From the NCBI GenBank assembly GCA_045534225.1, contig JAZSJJ010000005.1, forward strand, positions 1-64,000: a stretch of 64,000 nt of DNA, written 5' to 3'. Shown piece by piece: positions 7,325-15,377 of this stretch (the first letter of the stretch is position 1; each line of letters starts with the position of its first letter). The translations under genes were made by a program, and so were the position numbers. Source of the stretch: UMGS1649 sp045534225 (GTDB taxonomy: Bacteria > Bacillota > Clostridia > TANB77 > CAG-465). The notes below the pieces were generated by a model, which saw only the letters and a list, made by a program, of their open reading frames with translations, made no database searches and was not told where the DNA came from.

Positions 7325-7738
7325 TTGAATAACTCAGAGATGAATATATTAGCAAGAGATAGAGCTATTAAATATATAGGCATTTCTAAAAAGACAGAAT
7401 ATGAGGTAAGACAAAAATTGAAGAGGTTAGAAATAACCTCTTCTGTCATAGAGGAGGAAATAGAATACCTAAAAGAATTAGGCTTCATAGATGATAAAGA
7501 TTACGTTAAATGTTTTGTTAGACAATGCTCTAAACTTAAGCAATACTCTATATATGAAATTTATAACAAACTCTTGCAAAAAGGCCTTCAAACTAGTATA
7601 ATCGAAGAAGAATTAGAGCTTCTTAAGGATTCGGATTATGAAGAACAGGTTAAAGAAAAATTAATGAACGGAAAATTAAAATCATATGATGAAGAAAAGA
7701 AGAAAGCTTACTTATATAGAAGAGGGTTTAAGTTTTAG
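7325..7738 (+). CDS. recX: Regulatory protein RecX
   Basis: 137 residues, shorter than B. subtilis RecX (about 264) but with the three-helix-repeat pattern: ALKYI-type opening, YEVRQKLKRLEI, IEYLKELGFIDDKDYVKCFVR, IYNKLLQKGL. RecX binds and modulates the RecA filament. A TTG at 7325 is the first start, with GGAG in the end of recA; the in-frame ATG at 7340 is an alternative. The next gene, scpA, begins immediately after its stop codon. Assignment rests on the motif pattern and on position after recA. Confidence 0.85.
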   Translation: MNNSEMNILARDRAIKYIGISKKTEYEVRQKLKRLEITSSVIEEEIEYLKELGFIDDKDYVKCFVRQCSKLKQYSIYEIYNKLLQKGLQTSIIEEELELLKDSDYEEQVKEKLMNGKLKSYDEEKKKAYLYRRGFKF

Positions 7739-8548
7739 ATGGAAAACGTAACAATGGACGAAGTGTTAAATGACGGTATAAATCAAAAACATACAGTGGC
7801 TATTTCAAACTTTGAAGGGCCGCTGGATTTGTTATGCTTTTTAATAAGTAAAAACAAAATGGATATTTTCGATATCTCCCTAAGTGAACTTACAGATAAA
7901 TACATAGAATACCTAAATGAGATGCAAAGTCTAGATATGGAAATAGCTACAGAGTTTATGGTTATGGCTACAACATTACTATACATCAAATCTAAAAAGC
8001 TTCTTCCAATTGCTGAACCAGAAGAAGATGGAGAACCAGAAATTACTGAAGAAGAACTTTTAGAAAGAATTGCTAAATATAAAATGTATAAAGAACTGCA
8101 ACCAACTCTAAGAGAAATGTATACATTAAACTTTGGTACTTTTGAAAAGCTTCCAGAAAATATAAAAGTAAAGAGAGAATTAAATAAAGATAGCCTAACT
8201 TCTAAAGAAAATCTTTTAGAACTATATAACGATGTATTAAAACGTAAATTCGATAAAATAAATATCAAATCTGAAGAAATAAAGAAGATTGCGTTATATG
8301 AAAAGGTAACAATTAAGAGCAAAGTTAAACAAATAATAGAAGTGTTCAAATCTAAAAAGAGCTTTGTGTTTAGCAAGTTGTTTAACAGAAAAGATTCAAC
8401 TAACATAGATGTTGTAACAGCATTCTTAAGCGTACTTGAACTTTCAAGACTTAAACATGTAGCATTAAAACAAGAAAAAATATATGGAGATATTACAGTA
8501 GATAAAATATCTGATGCTCCAATAGATGTTTCTTTAATTAACGAATAA
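7739..8548 (+). CDS. scpA: Segregation and condensation protein A
   Basis: 269 residues. The ScpA kleisin opening FEGPLDLLCFLISKNKMDI is clear, followed by the AELLLIASKLL-like region (MATTLLYIKSKKLLP), an acidic linker and a winged-helix C-terminus (ISDAPIDVSLINE). ScpA bridges the Smc heads together with ScpB to compact and segregate the chromosome. Its ATG directly abuts the recX stop. scpB, the usual next gene in Firmicutes, is not here; a DUF2953 gene follows instead. Confidence 0.95.
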   Translation: MENVTMDEVLNDGINQKHTVAISNFEGPLDLLCFLISKNKMDIFDISLSELTDKYIEYLNEMQSLDMEIATEFMVMATTLLYIKSKKLLPIAEPEEDGEPEITEEELLERIAKYKMYKELQPTLREMYTLNFGTFEKLPENIKVKRELNKDSLTSKENLLELYNDVLKRKFDKINIKSEEIKKIALYEKVTIKSKVKQIIEVFKSKKSFVFSKLFNRKDSTNIDVVTAFLSVLELSRLKHVALKQEKIYGDITVDKISDAPIDVSLINE

Positions 8549-8585
8549 AATACAAATAATGGGAAAAGATATAACTGGTGATTAT

Positions 8586-9215
8586 ATGGTAAAAATCATA
8601 TTGCTAGTTATATTTTTTCTTTTTATGTATTTATTCTTTGCTCCTAATAGCATAGTGGTAAAAGTAAATATTAAAGCGGACAATTATTTTACTAATATAT
8701 CTAGATTAGATGAAATGGAAAATAGTATAAAAATAAAATTGCTAAAAGTAATACCAGTATACAACCAAGAGTTATTTGTACAGAATGGTAAGAAGAAAAA
8801 AGAAACAAAGAAAAACGATACGTTACTTAACAAAGATTTTGTGGATAGTGTGGTTAAAAGGTTAATAAAAAAAGCAAAATTAGATAAATTTGTGTTATCT
8901 TTAGGATTTAACTTAGATGATCCTATAGCAAATTCATACGTAAATGCATCCCTTAACACAATTCTTTGTATGTATATAAATCACAACCAAAAGAAGTTTA
9001 ATCTAAATAATTTGTATTACAGAACATACATTAGTGAAAATTTACTTTTTTTGAACTTTGAAGGTATAATAAATATTTCTCTTACAGATACTATAAAAGT
9101 AATTGCAAAAGAGTATTTTAATAACAAGAAGAAAATGAGAAAGAACAATAAGAATAATAAGAAAGAAATACTTGAGCGTAGAAAAGGAGATATGTTATGG
9201 CGGAACATCCAATAG
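8586..9215 (+). CDS. DUF2953 family membrane protein
   Basis: 209 residues from the ATG at 8586, which is preceded by TGGTGAT; an in-frame ATG at 8559 lacks a ribosome binding site. A single N-terminal membrane segment is followed by a region with LDDPIANSYVNASLNTIL, typical of DUF2953 proteins, which are found beside gerW/ytfJ in many spore formers. The C-terminus is rich in Lys and Asn. It overlaps gerW by 19 bases. Role unknown; conserved synteny points to sporulation or germination. The protein is short of the full family length at its N-terminus. Confidence 0.82.
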   Translation: MVKIILLVIFFLFMYLFFAPNSIVVKVNIKADNYFTNISRLDEMENSIKIKLLKVIPVYNQELFVQNGKKKKETKKNDTLLNKDFVDSVVKRLIKKAKLDKFVLSLGFNLDDPIANSYVNASLNTILCMYINHNQKKFNLNNLYYRTYISENLLFLNFEGIINISLTDTIKVIAKEYFNNKKKMRKNNKNNKKEILERRKGDMLWRNIQ

Positions 9216-9626
9216 ATAACCTTATGGTTACAGCAATGAATTCTTTAAGGGACATGATAGATGTAAATACAATAATAGGAGACACAGTACAAAGTGCAGA
9301 TGGTACAGTTATTATTCCAGTGTCTAAAGTTTGCTTTGGATTTGCAGCAGGTGGAAGTGAGTTTGAGAGTAGTAAAATAAATAAGTACTCAGACAACCCT
9401 AAAATGCCATTTGGCGGCCGGAAGTGGTGCTGGAGTGAAAATATCCCCGGTTGCATTTTTAGTTGTTAAAGATGGCGTTATAAAGCTTCTAACGGTGGAT
9501 GCAGATAAACCTTTAGATAAACTTGTAGATGCTATACCAGATATAGTAAACAAGATTGTGGAAACAGTGGATAAGAACTTCCTAAATCCAACAACAAAGT
9601 TAAAAATTATTAAAAGCGAAGAGTAA
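9197..9626 (+). pseudogene. gerW: gerW (ytfJ) interrupted by a one-base frameshift
   Basis: The first frame (from ATG 9197) gives the N-terminal two thirds of a GerW/YtfJ protein: HPIDNLMVTAMNSLRDMID, then DGTVIIPVSKVCFGFAAGGSEF and PFGG. It then runs into a nonsense tail ending at 9469. The second frame resumes exactly with GSGAGVKISPVAFLVV and ends at 9626. The family reads PFGGGSGAG continuously, so one extra C in the GGCGGCCGG at 9413-9421 explains the break. Known: GerW is a sporulation protein needed for normal germination in B. subtilis. The break could be a real mutation or a sequencing/assembly error; everything else in the gene is intact. Confidence 0.85.
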
Positions 9627-9633
9627 AGTAAGC

Positions 9634-9668
9634 GTAAAGAGATAGATTTTTCTATCTCTTTACTTTTG
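9634..9668 (+). terminator. Terminator after gerW
   Basis: A 13-bp stem (GTAAAGAGATAGA / TCTATCTCTTTAC) with a TTTT loop and a following TTTTGT. Confidence 0.9.
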
Positions 9669-9715
9669 TATATGTAGTAGATATAATTTAGGTATAGGTA
9701 ATTTGGAGGGTTAAA

Positions 9716-10258
9716 ATGGAATTGTTAGATGAATATGAGGAAGTGTATAACAGAAATATAAAAGATAAGAGCGAGAGAAAGAATAAAATTAGTGGAAATG
9801 TTTTTGCACATCTTATGAGAAGAAATATATATGAATTAGTTAAAGACAAATTTGATGTAAGTGTTGTTAATTCATATATAAAAACATGTAATACGGAATG
9901 GGACATGCTTATTTTGAAAAAAGGAACATTAGATTTAATGGGGGATAATGTCTATCCAGCGGAAGATGTTATAGCCGCTTTTGAATTTAAAACAAGTGGT
10001 TTGTTTACGCAGACAATAGATGAATCTCTAGAATACATACAAGTACATATGGAAGAGTTAAAAGAAATAAACAAAAATATTAAATATGGATATGTTTCTC
10101 TTTGTGAACGCCCAAAGCATTTAGAAGCTATACAGAAAAAAATAGCAAAGAACTCTTTTTGGATAATTGAAGGATATTATAGAGATAGAGAAAAAGAAAA
10201 AACAAAAAAGAATAGCTATAAAGAATTTGAAAAGTTTGTTAACAATTTAATTAAATAG
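9716..10258 (+). CDS. Uncharacterised protein with PD-(D/E)XK nuclease-like motif
   Basis: 180 residues, soluble. The sequence CNTEWDMLILKKG followed about 20 residues later by VIAAFEFKTSG fits the D...(E)xK active-site pattern of the PD-(D/E)XK nuclease fold and resembles DUF6602-type proteins that I recall with similar spacing. The N-terminal region is helical and charged; the C-terminus is Lys-rich. The ATG follows GGAGGGTTAAA. It lies 17 bp before a DUF4440-like gene on the same strand, so the two are probably one transcript. No restriction or methyltransferase gene is nearby. Nuclease activity is an inference from two motifs only. Confidence 0.6.
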   Translation: MELLDEYEEVYNRNIKDKSERKNKISGNVFAHLMRRNIYELVKDKFDVSVVNSYIKTCNTEWDMLILKKGTLDLMGDNVYPAEDVIAAFEFKTSGLFTQTIDESLEYIQVHMEELKEINKNIKYGYVSLCERPKHLEAIQKKIAKNSFWIIEGYYRDREKEKTKKNSYKEFEKFVNNLIK

Positions 10259-10275
10259 AATAAAGAGGATAAATT

Positions 10276-10638
10276 ATGGATAAGAAAATATTAGAATTAG
10301 AAAAGAGTTTGTTTATGGTAAAGTATATGACTAACTTAGAGTACTTAAATGATATAATAGCAGATGAATATTTGGAAGTTGGCAAATCTGGTTTAAGATT
10401 TACTAAACAAGATGTGGTTAAAGAATTATCTGCACTTACAGAAGATAGAAATATAACAATGTATAACTATGAATGTACAAAGGTAGATGAAAATACATAT
10501 CTTGTGCATTATATAACGAAAAGTAAAGAACAAAATATATTTAGAACATCTATATGGAAACAAGATAATGAAAGAATATATATAATATTCCATCAAGCTA
10601 GTTTATATAAAGAGGATGTGGAATTAGTAAAATATTAA
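10276..10638 (+). CDS. DUF4440 / NTF2-like protein
   Basis: 120 residues. An N-terminal helix (ILELEKSLF) leads to LNDIIADEYLEVGKSG, then a strand-rich C-terminal half with YLVHYITK, FRTSIWKQDNERIYIIFHQASLY. This helix-then-sheet order and the RTSIWK...FHQ pattern match the cone-shaped DUF4440/SnoaL-like (NTF2) fold. These proteins bind small ligands or act as accessory domains; no specific substrate is suggested. Preceded by AGAGGATAA and followed by a terminator. Confidence 0.7.
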   Translation: MDKKILELEKSLFMVKYMTNLEYLNDIIADEYLEVGKSGLRFTKQDVVKELSALTEDRNITMYNYECTKVDENTYLVHYITKSKEQNIFRTSIWKQDNERIYIIFHQASLYKEDVELVKY

Positions 10639-10639
10639 G

Positions 10640-10666
10640 AAAGCAATATGAAACTATTGCTTTTTT
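10640..10666 (+). terminator. Terminator after the DUF4440 gene
   Basis: AAAGCAATA pairs with TATTGCTTT around a 6-nt loop, followed by a T run. Confidence 0.85.
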
Positions 10667-10726
10667 AATATTACTAAAGTATAATAAGTATGAAAAGTAT
10701 AACAAGTAAAACTTAAGGAGGAAATT

Positions 10727-10930
10727 ATGGATAAAGAAAAGTTTGTAGGAATAAGTAGAGTTGGAGAGAAAGGTCAAATTGTAATACCAAAAGAAGCAAG
10801 AGATATGTTTGGTATTAAACCCGGAGATTCTATTATAGTTCTTTGTGATAAAACAAGAGGAATGGCTATGGTAAAGGCAGATGCCATTGAAGATTTAACA
10901 GATAAAATTTTCCCTGTAGGAGGAAATTAG
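10727..10930 (+). CDS. AbrB-family transcriptional regulator
   Basis: 67 residues. The swapped-hairpin AbrB/SpoVT DNA-binding domain is plain: GISRVGEKGQIVIPKEARD, then GIKPGDSIIVLCD. Proteins of this kind with a short C-terminal tail usually sit in front of an ABC export operon in Clostridia and probably regulate it. Here the ABC ATPase gene begins 1 base after the stop codon. The ATG follows AAGGAGG. It is not adjacent to any toxin gene, so I do not call it an antitoxin. Confidence 0.9.
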   Translation: MDKEKFVGISRVGEKGQIVIPKEARDMFGIKPGDSIIVLCDKTRGMAMVKADAIEDLTDKIFPVGGN

Positions 10931-10931
10931 A

Positions 10932-11654
10932 ATGTTAGCTATTGAAACAAAAAATCTAACTAAAAAGTTCGGTGAGAAAATTGCTGTAGATAAAATAAAT
11001 TTAGAAATACAAGAAGGAGAGCTGTTCGCTTTACTTGGCACAAATGGTGCTGGTAAAACAACCACAATTAAAATGTTATCTACATTAATATTACCAACAG
11101 ACGGTGAAATTAAAATTAGTGGGTTGGACATAATTAAAGATAGGCAAGAAATAAAAGAGATAATAAATGTATCTCCACAAGAAACGGCAATAGCACCTAA
11201 TCTTTCTGTTAAAGAAAATTTAGAATTTATGGCAGGTGTATATCAAATAAAAAATAAGAATGAGAAAATAAATGAGCTAATAAAAATCTTCAAATTAGAC
11301 GAGGTGTTAAACCAAAAAGCAAGAACTTTATCTGGTGGATGGCAAAGAAAAGTATCTATTGCAATATCTTTAATAAATGATCCTAAAATATTATTCTTAG
11401 ATGAACCAACACTAGGGTTAGATGTAATAGCAAGAAAGGAATTGTGGACGGTTATTAAAAGTCTTAAAGACAAAATAACAATAATATTAACAACACATTA
11501 TATGGAAGAAGCAGAAAGTTTGTCAGATAGGATTGGAATAATGGCAAAAGGTAGTTTGGTAGATGTAGGAACAGCACAAGAATTAGTAGAAAAAACTGGA
11601 ACTAAGAATTTTGAAGATGCATTTGTAAAAATAGCAACTGGGGGTGAACTATAA
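10932..11654 (+). CDS. ABC transporter ATP-binding protein (ABC-2 type)
   Basis: 240 residues. Walker A GTNGAGKTT (about residues 36-44), signature LSGGWQRKV, Walker B ILFLDEPTLGLD and the switch His in LTTHYMEEAE are all present. The TTHYMEEAE form is typical of drug- or lantibiotic-type exporters (DrrA/CcmA-like). It pairs with the permease that overlaps its stop codon, and the AbrB regulator lies just before it. The substrate is unknown. Confidence 0.95.
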   Translation: MLAIETKNLTKKFGEKIAVDKINLEIQEGELFALLGTNGAGKTTTIKMLSTLILPTDGEIKISGLDIIKDRQEIKEIINVSPQETAIAPNLSVKENLEFMAGVYQIKNKNEKINELIKIFKLDEVLNQKARTLSGGWQRKVSIAISLINDPKILFLDEPTLGLDVIARKELWTVIKSLKDKITIILTTHYMEEAESLSDRIGIMAKGSLVDVGTAQELVEKTGTKNFEDAFVKIATGGEL

Positions 11655-12385
11655 TGAGAATATTAAATTTTGCAAAAAGAAATTTCAAGGAAATTATACG
11701 TGATCCGCTAAGTTTAATTTTTGCTGTTATATTACCATTATTTTTGCTATTCATATTCCAACAATTTGACATACCAAGTGAAAGTTATAAATTAGAAAAC
11801 TTTACACCAGGAATAATAGTGTTTGGTTTTTCTTTCATAACATTATTTACAGCAATGCTAATTAGTAAAGATAGAACAACATCATTATTAATAAGACTAG
11901 GAATTAGCCCAATGAAGTCTATAGATTACATATTGGGATATATGTTAGCTATTATCCCAATCATATTAATACAAAACATATTGTTCTTCATATTAGCAAT
12001 AATGTTAGGATTAAGTTTTAGCATAAACATTATTTATACAATACTAATCTCAATAATAATAGCAGTATTATTTATTGCAATAGGAATAATAATAGGAAGC
12101 ATTGCTTCAGAAAAAGCATCATCTGGGATATCAAGTATTATAGTTCAGCTTGTGTGTTTCACAAGTGGAATGTACTTCCCTATGGAAGCACTTGGAAAAG
12201 GATTTGGAACGGTTTGCAAGTATCTACCATTTGAATCATGCTTAACAATATTAAAAGGGATAATGAACAATACTTTAGAAATAATAACAACAAGAAATAT
12301 TATAGTATTTGTTATATACACTATAGCTATTCTAGCCGTATCTGTAATAATATTTAACAAGAAAATGATAAGTGATAATAAATAA
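11654..12385 (+). CDS. ABC-2 type transporter permease
   Basis: 243 residues with about six membrane segments. The opening FAKRNFKEIIRDPLSLIFAVILP is typical of ABC-2 permeases, and the conserved CFTSGMYFPMEAL segment lies in the fifth helix region. The start ATG overlaps the stop codon of the ATPase gene, so translation is coupled. The complex would be a homodimer of this subunit with two ATPases. Substrate unknown; drug or peptide export is plausible from family context. Confidence 0.92.
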   Translation: MRILNFAKRNFKEIIRDPLSLIFAVILPLFLLFIFQQFDIPSESYKLENFTPGIIVFGFSFITLFTAMLISKDRTTSLLIRLGISPMKSIDYILGYMLAIIPIILIQNILFFILAIMLGLSFSINIIYTILISIIIAVLFIAIGIIIGSIASEKASSGISSIIVQLVCFTSGMYFPMEALGKGFGTVCKYLPFESCLTILKGIMNNTLEIITTRNIIVFVIYTIAILAVSVIIFNKKMISDNK

Positions 12386-12394
12386 CGGAATATT

Positions 12395-12420
12395 AAAAGA
12401 ACGCTTTGGCGTTCTTTTTT
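12395..12420 (+). terminator. Terminator after the ABC operon
   Basis: AAAAGAACGC and GCGTTCTTTT enclose a short TTTG loop, followed by a T run. Confidence 0.9.
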
Positions 12421-12464
12421 GCATACATAGAAATATTTAGTAAATAATATATTTAGGTGAAATT

Positions 12465-13913
12465 ATGCAGTTTAGTAAAAAGAAAATAGAAAACAAATCA
12501 AAACTTATGGAAAGCATTGCAGATACTCTTAAAAACTGCAGTGATTTTACTATGCAAAAAATAATATCAGAAAACTCTAATACAGAAATATATAAGTTAT
12601 ATTTTAATATGTTAATAAATGTTCAAATTATAGACGAAGAGATATTAAAACCTTTAGCAAATAATTTAGTAAATATAAATAATACACAAGATTTGCAAAA
12701 ACTAATTACAGAAGGGAAAATCTATCATTCAGATATAAAGGTTGAAACAGATAAAGATAAAATAATTGAAGCAATGTTAGATGGTTGCTTTGCACTTGTA
12801 TGTGAAGAACAAGGTTATGTTTTCGATACTCGTAACTACAGTAGAAGAAGCATAGATGAACCACAAAACGAAAGTGTTGTATTAGGTCCACGTGAAGGGT
12901 TTATTGAAGCAAGAACAACCAATATTTCTTTAATTAGAAGAAGATTACAAACACCTAAACTTAAAGTAATAGATGAAGATGTTGGAACTGAAACAAAAAC
13001 AAAAGTATCTGTTTTGTATATGGAAGGTACAGCGAATCAAGAGCTAGTTAATGATGTGCTTGAGAGAATACGAAGCATAGACATTCCTGCATTAATATCC
13101 ATAACAGACTTTGAAGAAAATATGGTAGAAAGAAAATATTCCGTATTTCCACAACTTGTATCTACAGAAAAACCAGATAAAGTTGCAGCTAATATTATAG
13201 AAGGAAAAGTTGCAGTAATAATTGATGGATTCCCTATGGTGTATATAATGCCTGCAGTATTTGCTATGTTTATGCAAGCACCAGAAGAATATAACATTAA
13301 CTATTTTGTAAGCTCGTTTATTAGGCTACTTCGTTATTTATCTACATTCATAACTCTAACTCTACCTGGGTTATACATATCTGTTATAACATTTCATCAA
13401 GAGATGTTACCAACCACACTTGCTAAAAGTATTATAGCAAGTAAACAGGATGTGCCACTGCCGGCTTATCTTGAGATAATAATAATGTTACTCGCATTTG
13501 AGATATTGCTTGAGGCGGGAAATAGGATGCCTAAAACTGCTGGTCAAACGGTATCTATAGTAGGGGCGTTAATAGTTGGTGAAGCTGCTGTTAATGCAAA
13601 GTTTGTATCACCAGCAGTTGTAGTTATAGTAGCAGCATCTGCAATATGTGGTTTTGTAATACCAAGTCCAGATATGTCTAATGCAGTAAGATTAGGAAGA
13701 ATATTTTTAGTAGTAACAGCATCCTTAGCAGGACTCTATGGAATGTCCTTAGCATTAATAACAGCAATATATTATCTAAGTGGAATGACTTCATTTAAAA
13801 CAGCATACTTAAAACCTTTTGCAGATAATGGTGGTAAAGCACTTCTTGCAGATACATTAATTAGGACGCCGAGTACAAAGAGAAAAGATAAAATGGTTAG
13901 GTGGAAAGTATGA
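12465..13913 (+). CDS. gerAA: Spore germination receptor subunit A (GerA family)
   Basis: 482 residues, the usual length. A soluble N-terminal half contains SDIKVETDKDKIIEAMLDG and the conserved NESVVLGPREGFIE segment. A C-terminal half has about five membrane segments with LPGLYISVITFHQEMLPTTL and VGALIVGEAAVNAKFVSPA. With the B and C subunits it forms a germinant receptor in the spore inner membrane, which senses small molecules and starts germination. The stop codon overlaps the start of gerAC by 4 bases. Expression would be expected in the forespore under sigma-G, but I could not place a convincing sigma-G promoter. Confidence 0.95.
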   Translation: MQFSKKKIENKSKLMESIADTLKNCSDFTMQKIISENSNTEIYKLYFNMLINVQIIDEEILKPLANNLVNINNTQDLQKLITEGKIYHSDIKVETDKDKIIEAMLDGCFALVCEEQGYVFDTRNYSRRSIDEPQNESVVLGPREGFIEARTTNISLIRRRLQTPKLKVIDEDVGTETKTKVSVLYMEGTANQELVNDVLERIRSIDIPALISITDFEENMVERKYSVFPQLVSTEKPDKVAANIIEGKVAVIIDGFPMVYIMPAVFAMFMQAPEEYNINYFVSSFIRLLRYLSTFITLTLPGLYISVITFHQEMLPTTLAKSIIASKQDVPLPAYLEIIIMLLAFEILLEAGNRMPKTAGQTVSIVGALIVGEAAVNAKFVSPAVVVIVAASAICGFVIPSPDMSNAVRLGRIFLVVTASLAGLYGMSLALITAIYYLSGMTSFKTAYLKPFADNGGKALLADTLIRTPSTKRKDKMVRWKV

Positions 13914-15175
13914 GAGCAAAAATTATAACAATTGTAACAATTGTGCTTTTGGTTACAGTAACTTTGTTTAACATAGATTTAATTCCATTAAGGCGTGAAA
14001 TTTCGGATATAGAAGTGGTAATGGTAGCAGGATTAGATAAAACAGATACTGGTTATGAAATGTCTTATCTAAAAGGCGATGAAATAACTATGGGAAGTAA
14101 TGGTGAAAGTGGCAGCGAAACACTAAAAGTTATATCCATAGATGCAGACAACTATAACTTTGATATGCGTCATATACAAACAACAACAGACAAATATATT
14201 ACATCAAGTCATATTCAATATTATTTCATAGGAGAAGAAACAGCTAAAACAGATTTTTATCATGCGATAGATGCAATAGTTAGAGGTTACCAAACAAGAC
14301 TTAATGCAAGAATATATGTAGTAAAAGGTGCAACTGCAAAAGAGTTTTTGGAAAAGGCAGCATCTTCAGATTACAAGTTAGAAGATAAACTAGAACTTAT
14401 GCAAAATGATTTTTGGGCTCAGAGAGTAAGTATGGATATTGAAGTTTTAGATGTAGTAAAAACTTTGTTTACTAAAGAGGGAATAGGAATGATTCCTTTA
14501 ATAGAATTTACAGATTATCTAGGTGCCTTTGATGAAAAAGTGGAAGAGTACGATAGCATGCATAGTGGGGAAAGTGTGGATAACATATCCACAGAACATA
14601 GTGGAATAGAAGAAACTCACGTGCCTTTTAGTTATGCTGGAGTTGGAATAATTAAAGATATGCAAATGGTAGATATGCTAACTGAAAAAGAAACAATGGT
14701 TGCTAATTATATATTAACTAAAAATAATGCATCTGAGATAAATATAGAAAAAGGAGATACCTTTGTTTCTTTTGGAATAGATACGCTTAATGTAAAAGAA
14801 AAATTTAAATTTGATGAAAACGACATATTAAATGAAATAATATTTACGGTTACATTTGATGCTAACTATGAAGAAGTAAAGGCATTAGAACCAGTATTTA
14901 CACTAGCTAAAGTAGAAGAATACGAGAAAGCATTAAATGAGACTGTAAAGAAACAAATAGAAGATATAATTAAATTAGAGATAGATAAAGATATGGATTT
15001 TTTAGCCTTGAAAGGAAGGCTAGAATTTAAGCATCCATATAAGTATAGAAAGAATGAAGAAAATTTTAGCGAAATACTTAAGAAATGTAAAATAACAGTA
15101 GAAGCAAAAGGTCAAATAGAAGCGACATATGATGTAGTTGAAAGTAATTATAAACAGAAGGGAAATAGCAAATGA
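13910..15175 (+). CDS. gerAC: Spore germination receptor subunit C (Ger(x)C family)
   Basis: 421 residues from the ATG at 13910 (AGGTGG upstream). The opening after the hydrophobic N-terminus, LRREISDIEVVMVAGLD, matches the WDRRE...GID start of mature GerC proteins. The remainder follows the GerC length and pattern (GEETAKTD, the C-terminal FKHPYKYRK). Known GerC subunits are lipoproteins with a Cys just before this segment. Here the N-terminal hydrophobic stretch (residues 4-22) has no Cys, so the protein would be held by an uncleaved signal anchor. The gene overlaps both neighbours by 4 bases. Confidence 0.92.
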   Translation: MRAKIITIVTIVLLVTVTLFNIDLIPLRREISDIEVVMVAGLDKTDTGYEMSYLKGDEITMGSNGESGSETLKVISIDADNYNFDMRHIQTTTDKYITSSHIQYYFIGEETAKTDFYHAIDAIVRGYQTRLNARIYVVKGATAKEFLEKAASSDYKLEDKLELMQNDFWAQRVSMDIEVLDVVKTLFTKEGIGMIPLIEFTDYLGAFDEKVEEYDSMHSGESVDNISTEHSGIEETHVPFSYAGVGIIKDMQMVDMLTEKETMVANYILTKNNASEINIEKGDTFVSFGIDTLNVKEKFKFDENDILNEIIFTVTFDANYEEVKALEPVFTLAKVEEYEKALNETVKKQIEDIIKLEIDKDMDFLALKGRLEFKHPYKYRKNEENFSEILKKCKITVEAKGQIEATYDVVESNYKQKGNSK

Positions 15176-15375
15176 TATATTATGTATTAGTACTTGCAGC
15201 AGGAATATTAATAGATGTAAAAGATTTAAAAGAGTCAAATAATAAAAGTGACTTAATCTTTTACATTTTACTAACAATACTAGCATTAGGTCTAGGTATA
15301 TATTATTACTTAGATCCAACAAGACAGGGAATATCAGAATATGTAATAAAGATGCTTAATATGGAAGGAGTGTAG
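15172..15375 (+). CDS. Small membrane protein in the ger operon
   Basis: 67 residues with two hydrophobic segments (residues 2-15 and 28-46) separated by a charged loop (DVKDLKESNNKSD), and a short C-terminal tail. It starts inside the stop region of gerAC (ATGA overlap) and ends 2 bases before gerAB, so it is certainly part of the operon. Some ger operons carry a small fourth subunit (often called D); this may be the counterpart, but sequence alone does not prove it. Confidence 0.75.
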   Translation: MIYYVLVLAAGILIDVKDLKESNNKSDLIFYILLTILALGLGIYYYLDPTRQGISEYVIKMLNMEGV

Positions 15376-15377
15376 GT

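Noticed and set aside
10727..10930. AbrB-like protein as antitoxin for the MazF-like pair
   Set aside because: It lies 10 kb away in an ABC-transporter operon and has the usual regulator context there.
12421..12449. Possible sigma-G promoter (GCATA, 17 bp, AATAATA) before the ger operon
   Set aside because: The predicted start would fall inside the ribosome binding site at 12455-12460, leaving almost no leader; too weak to claim.
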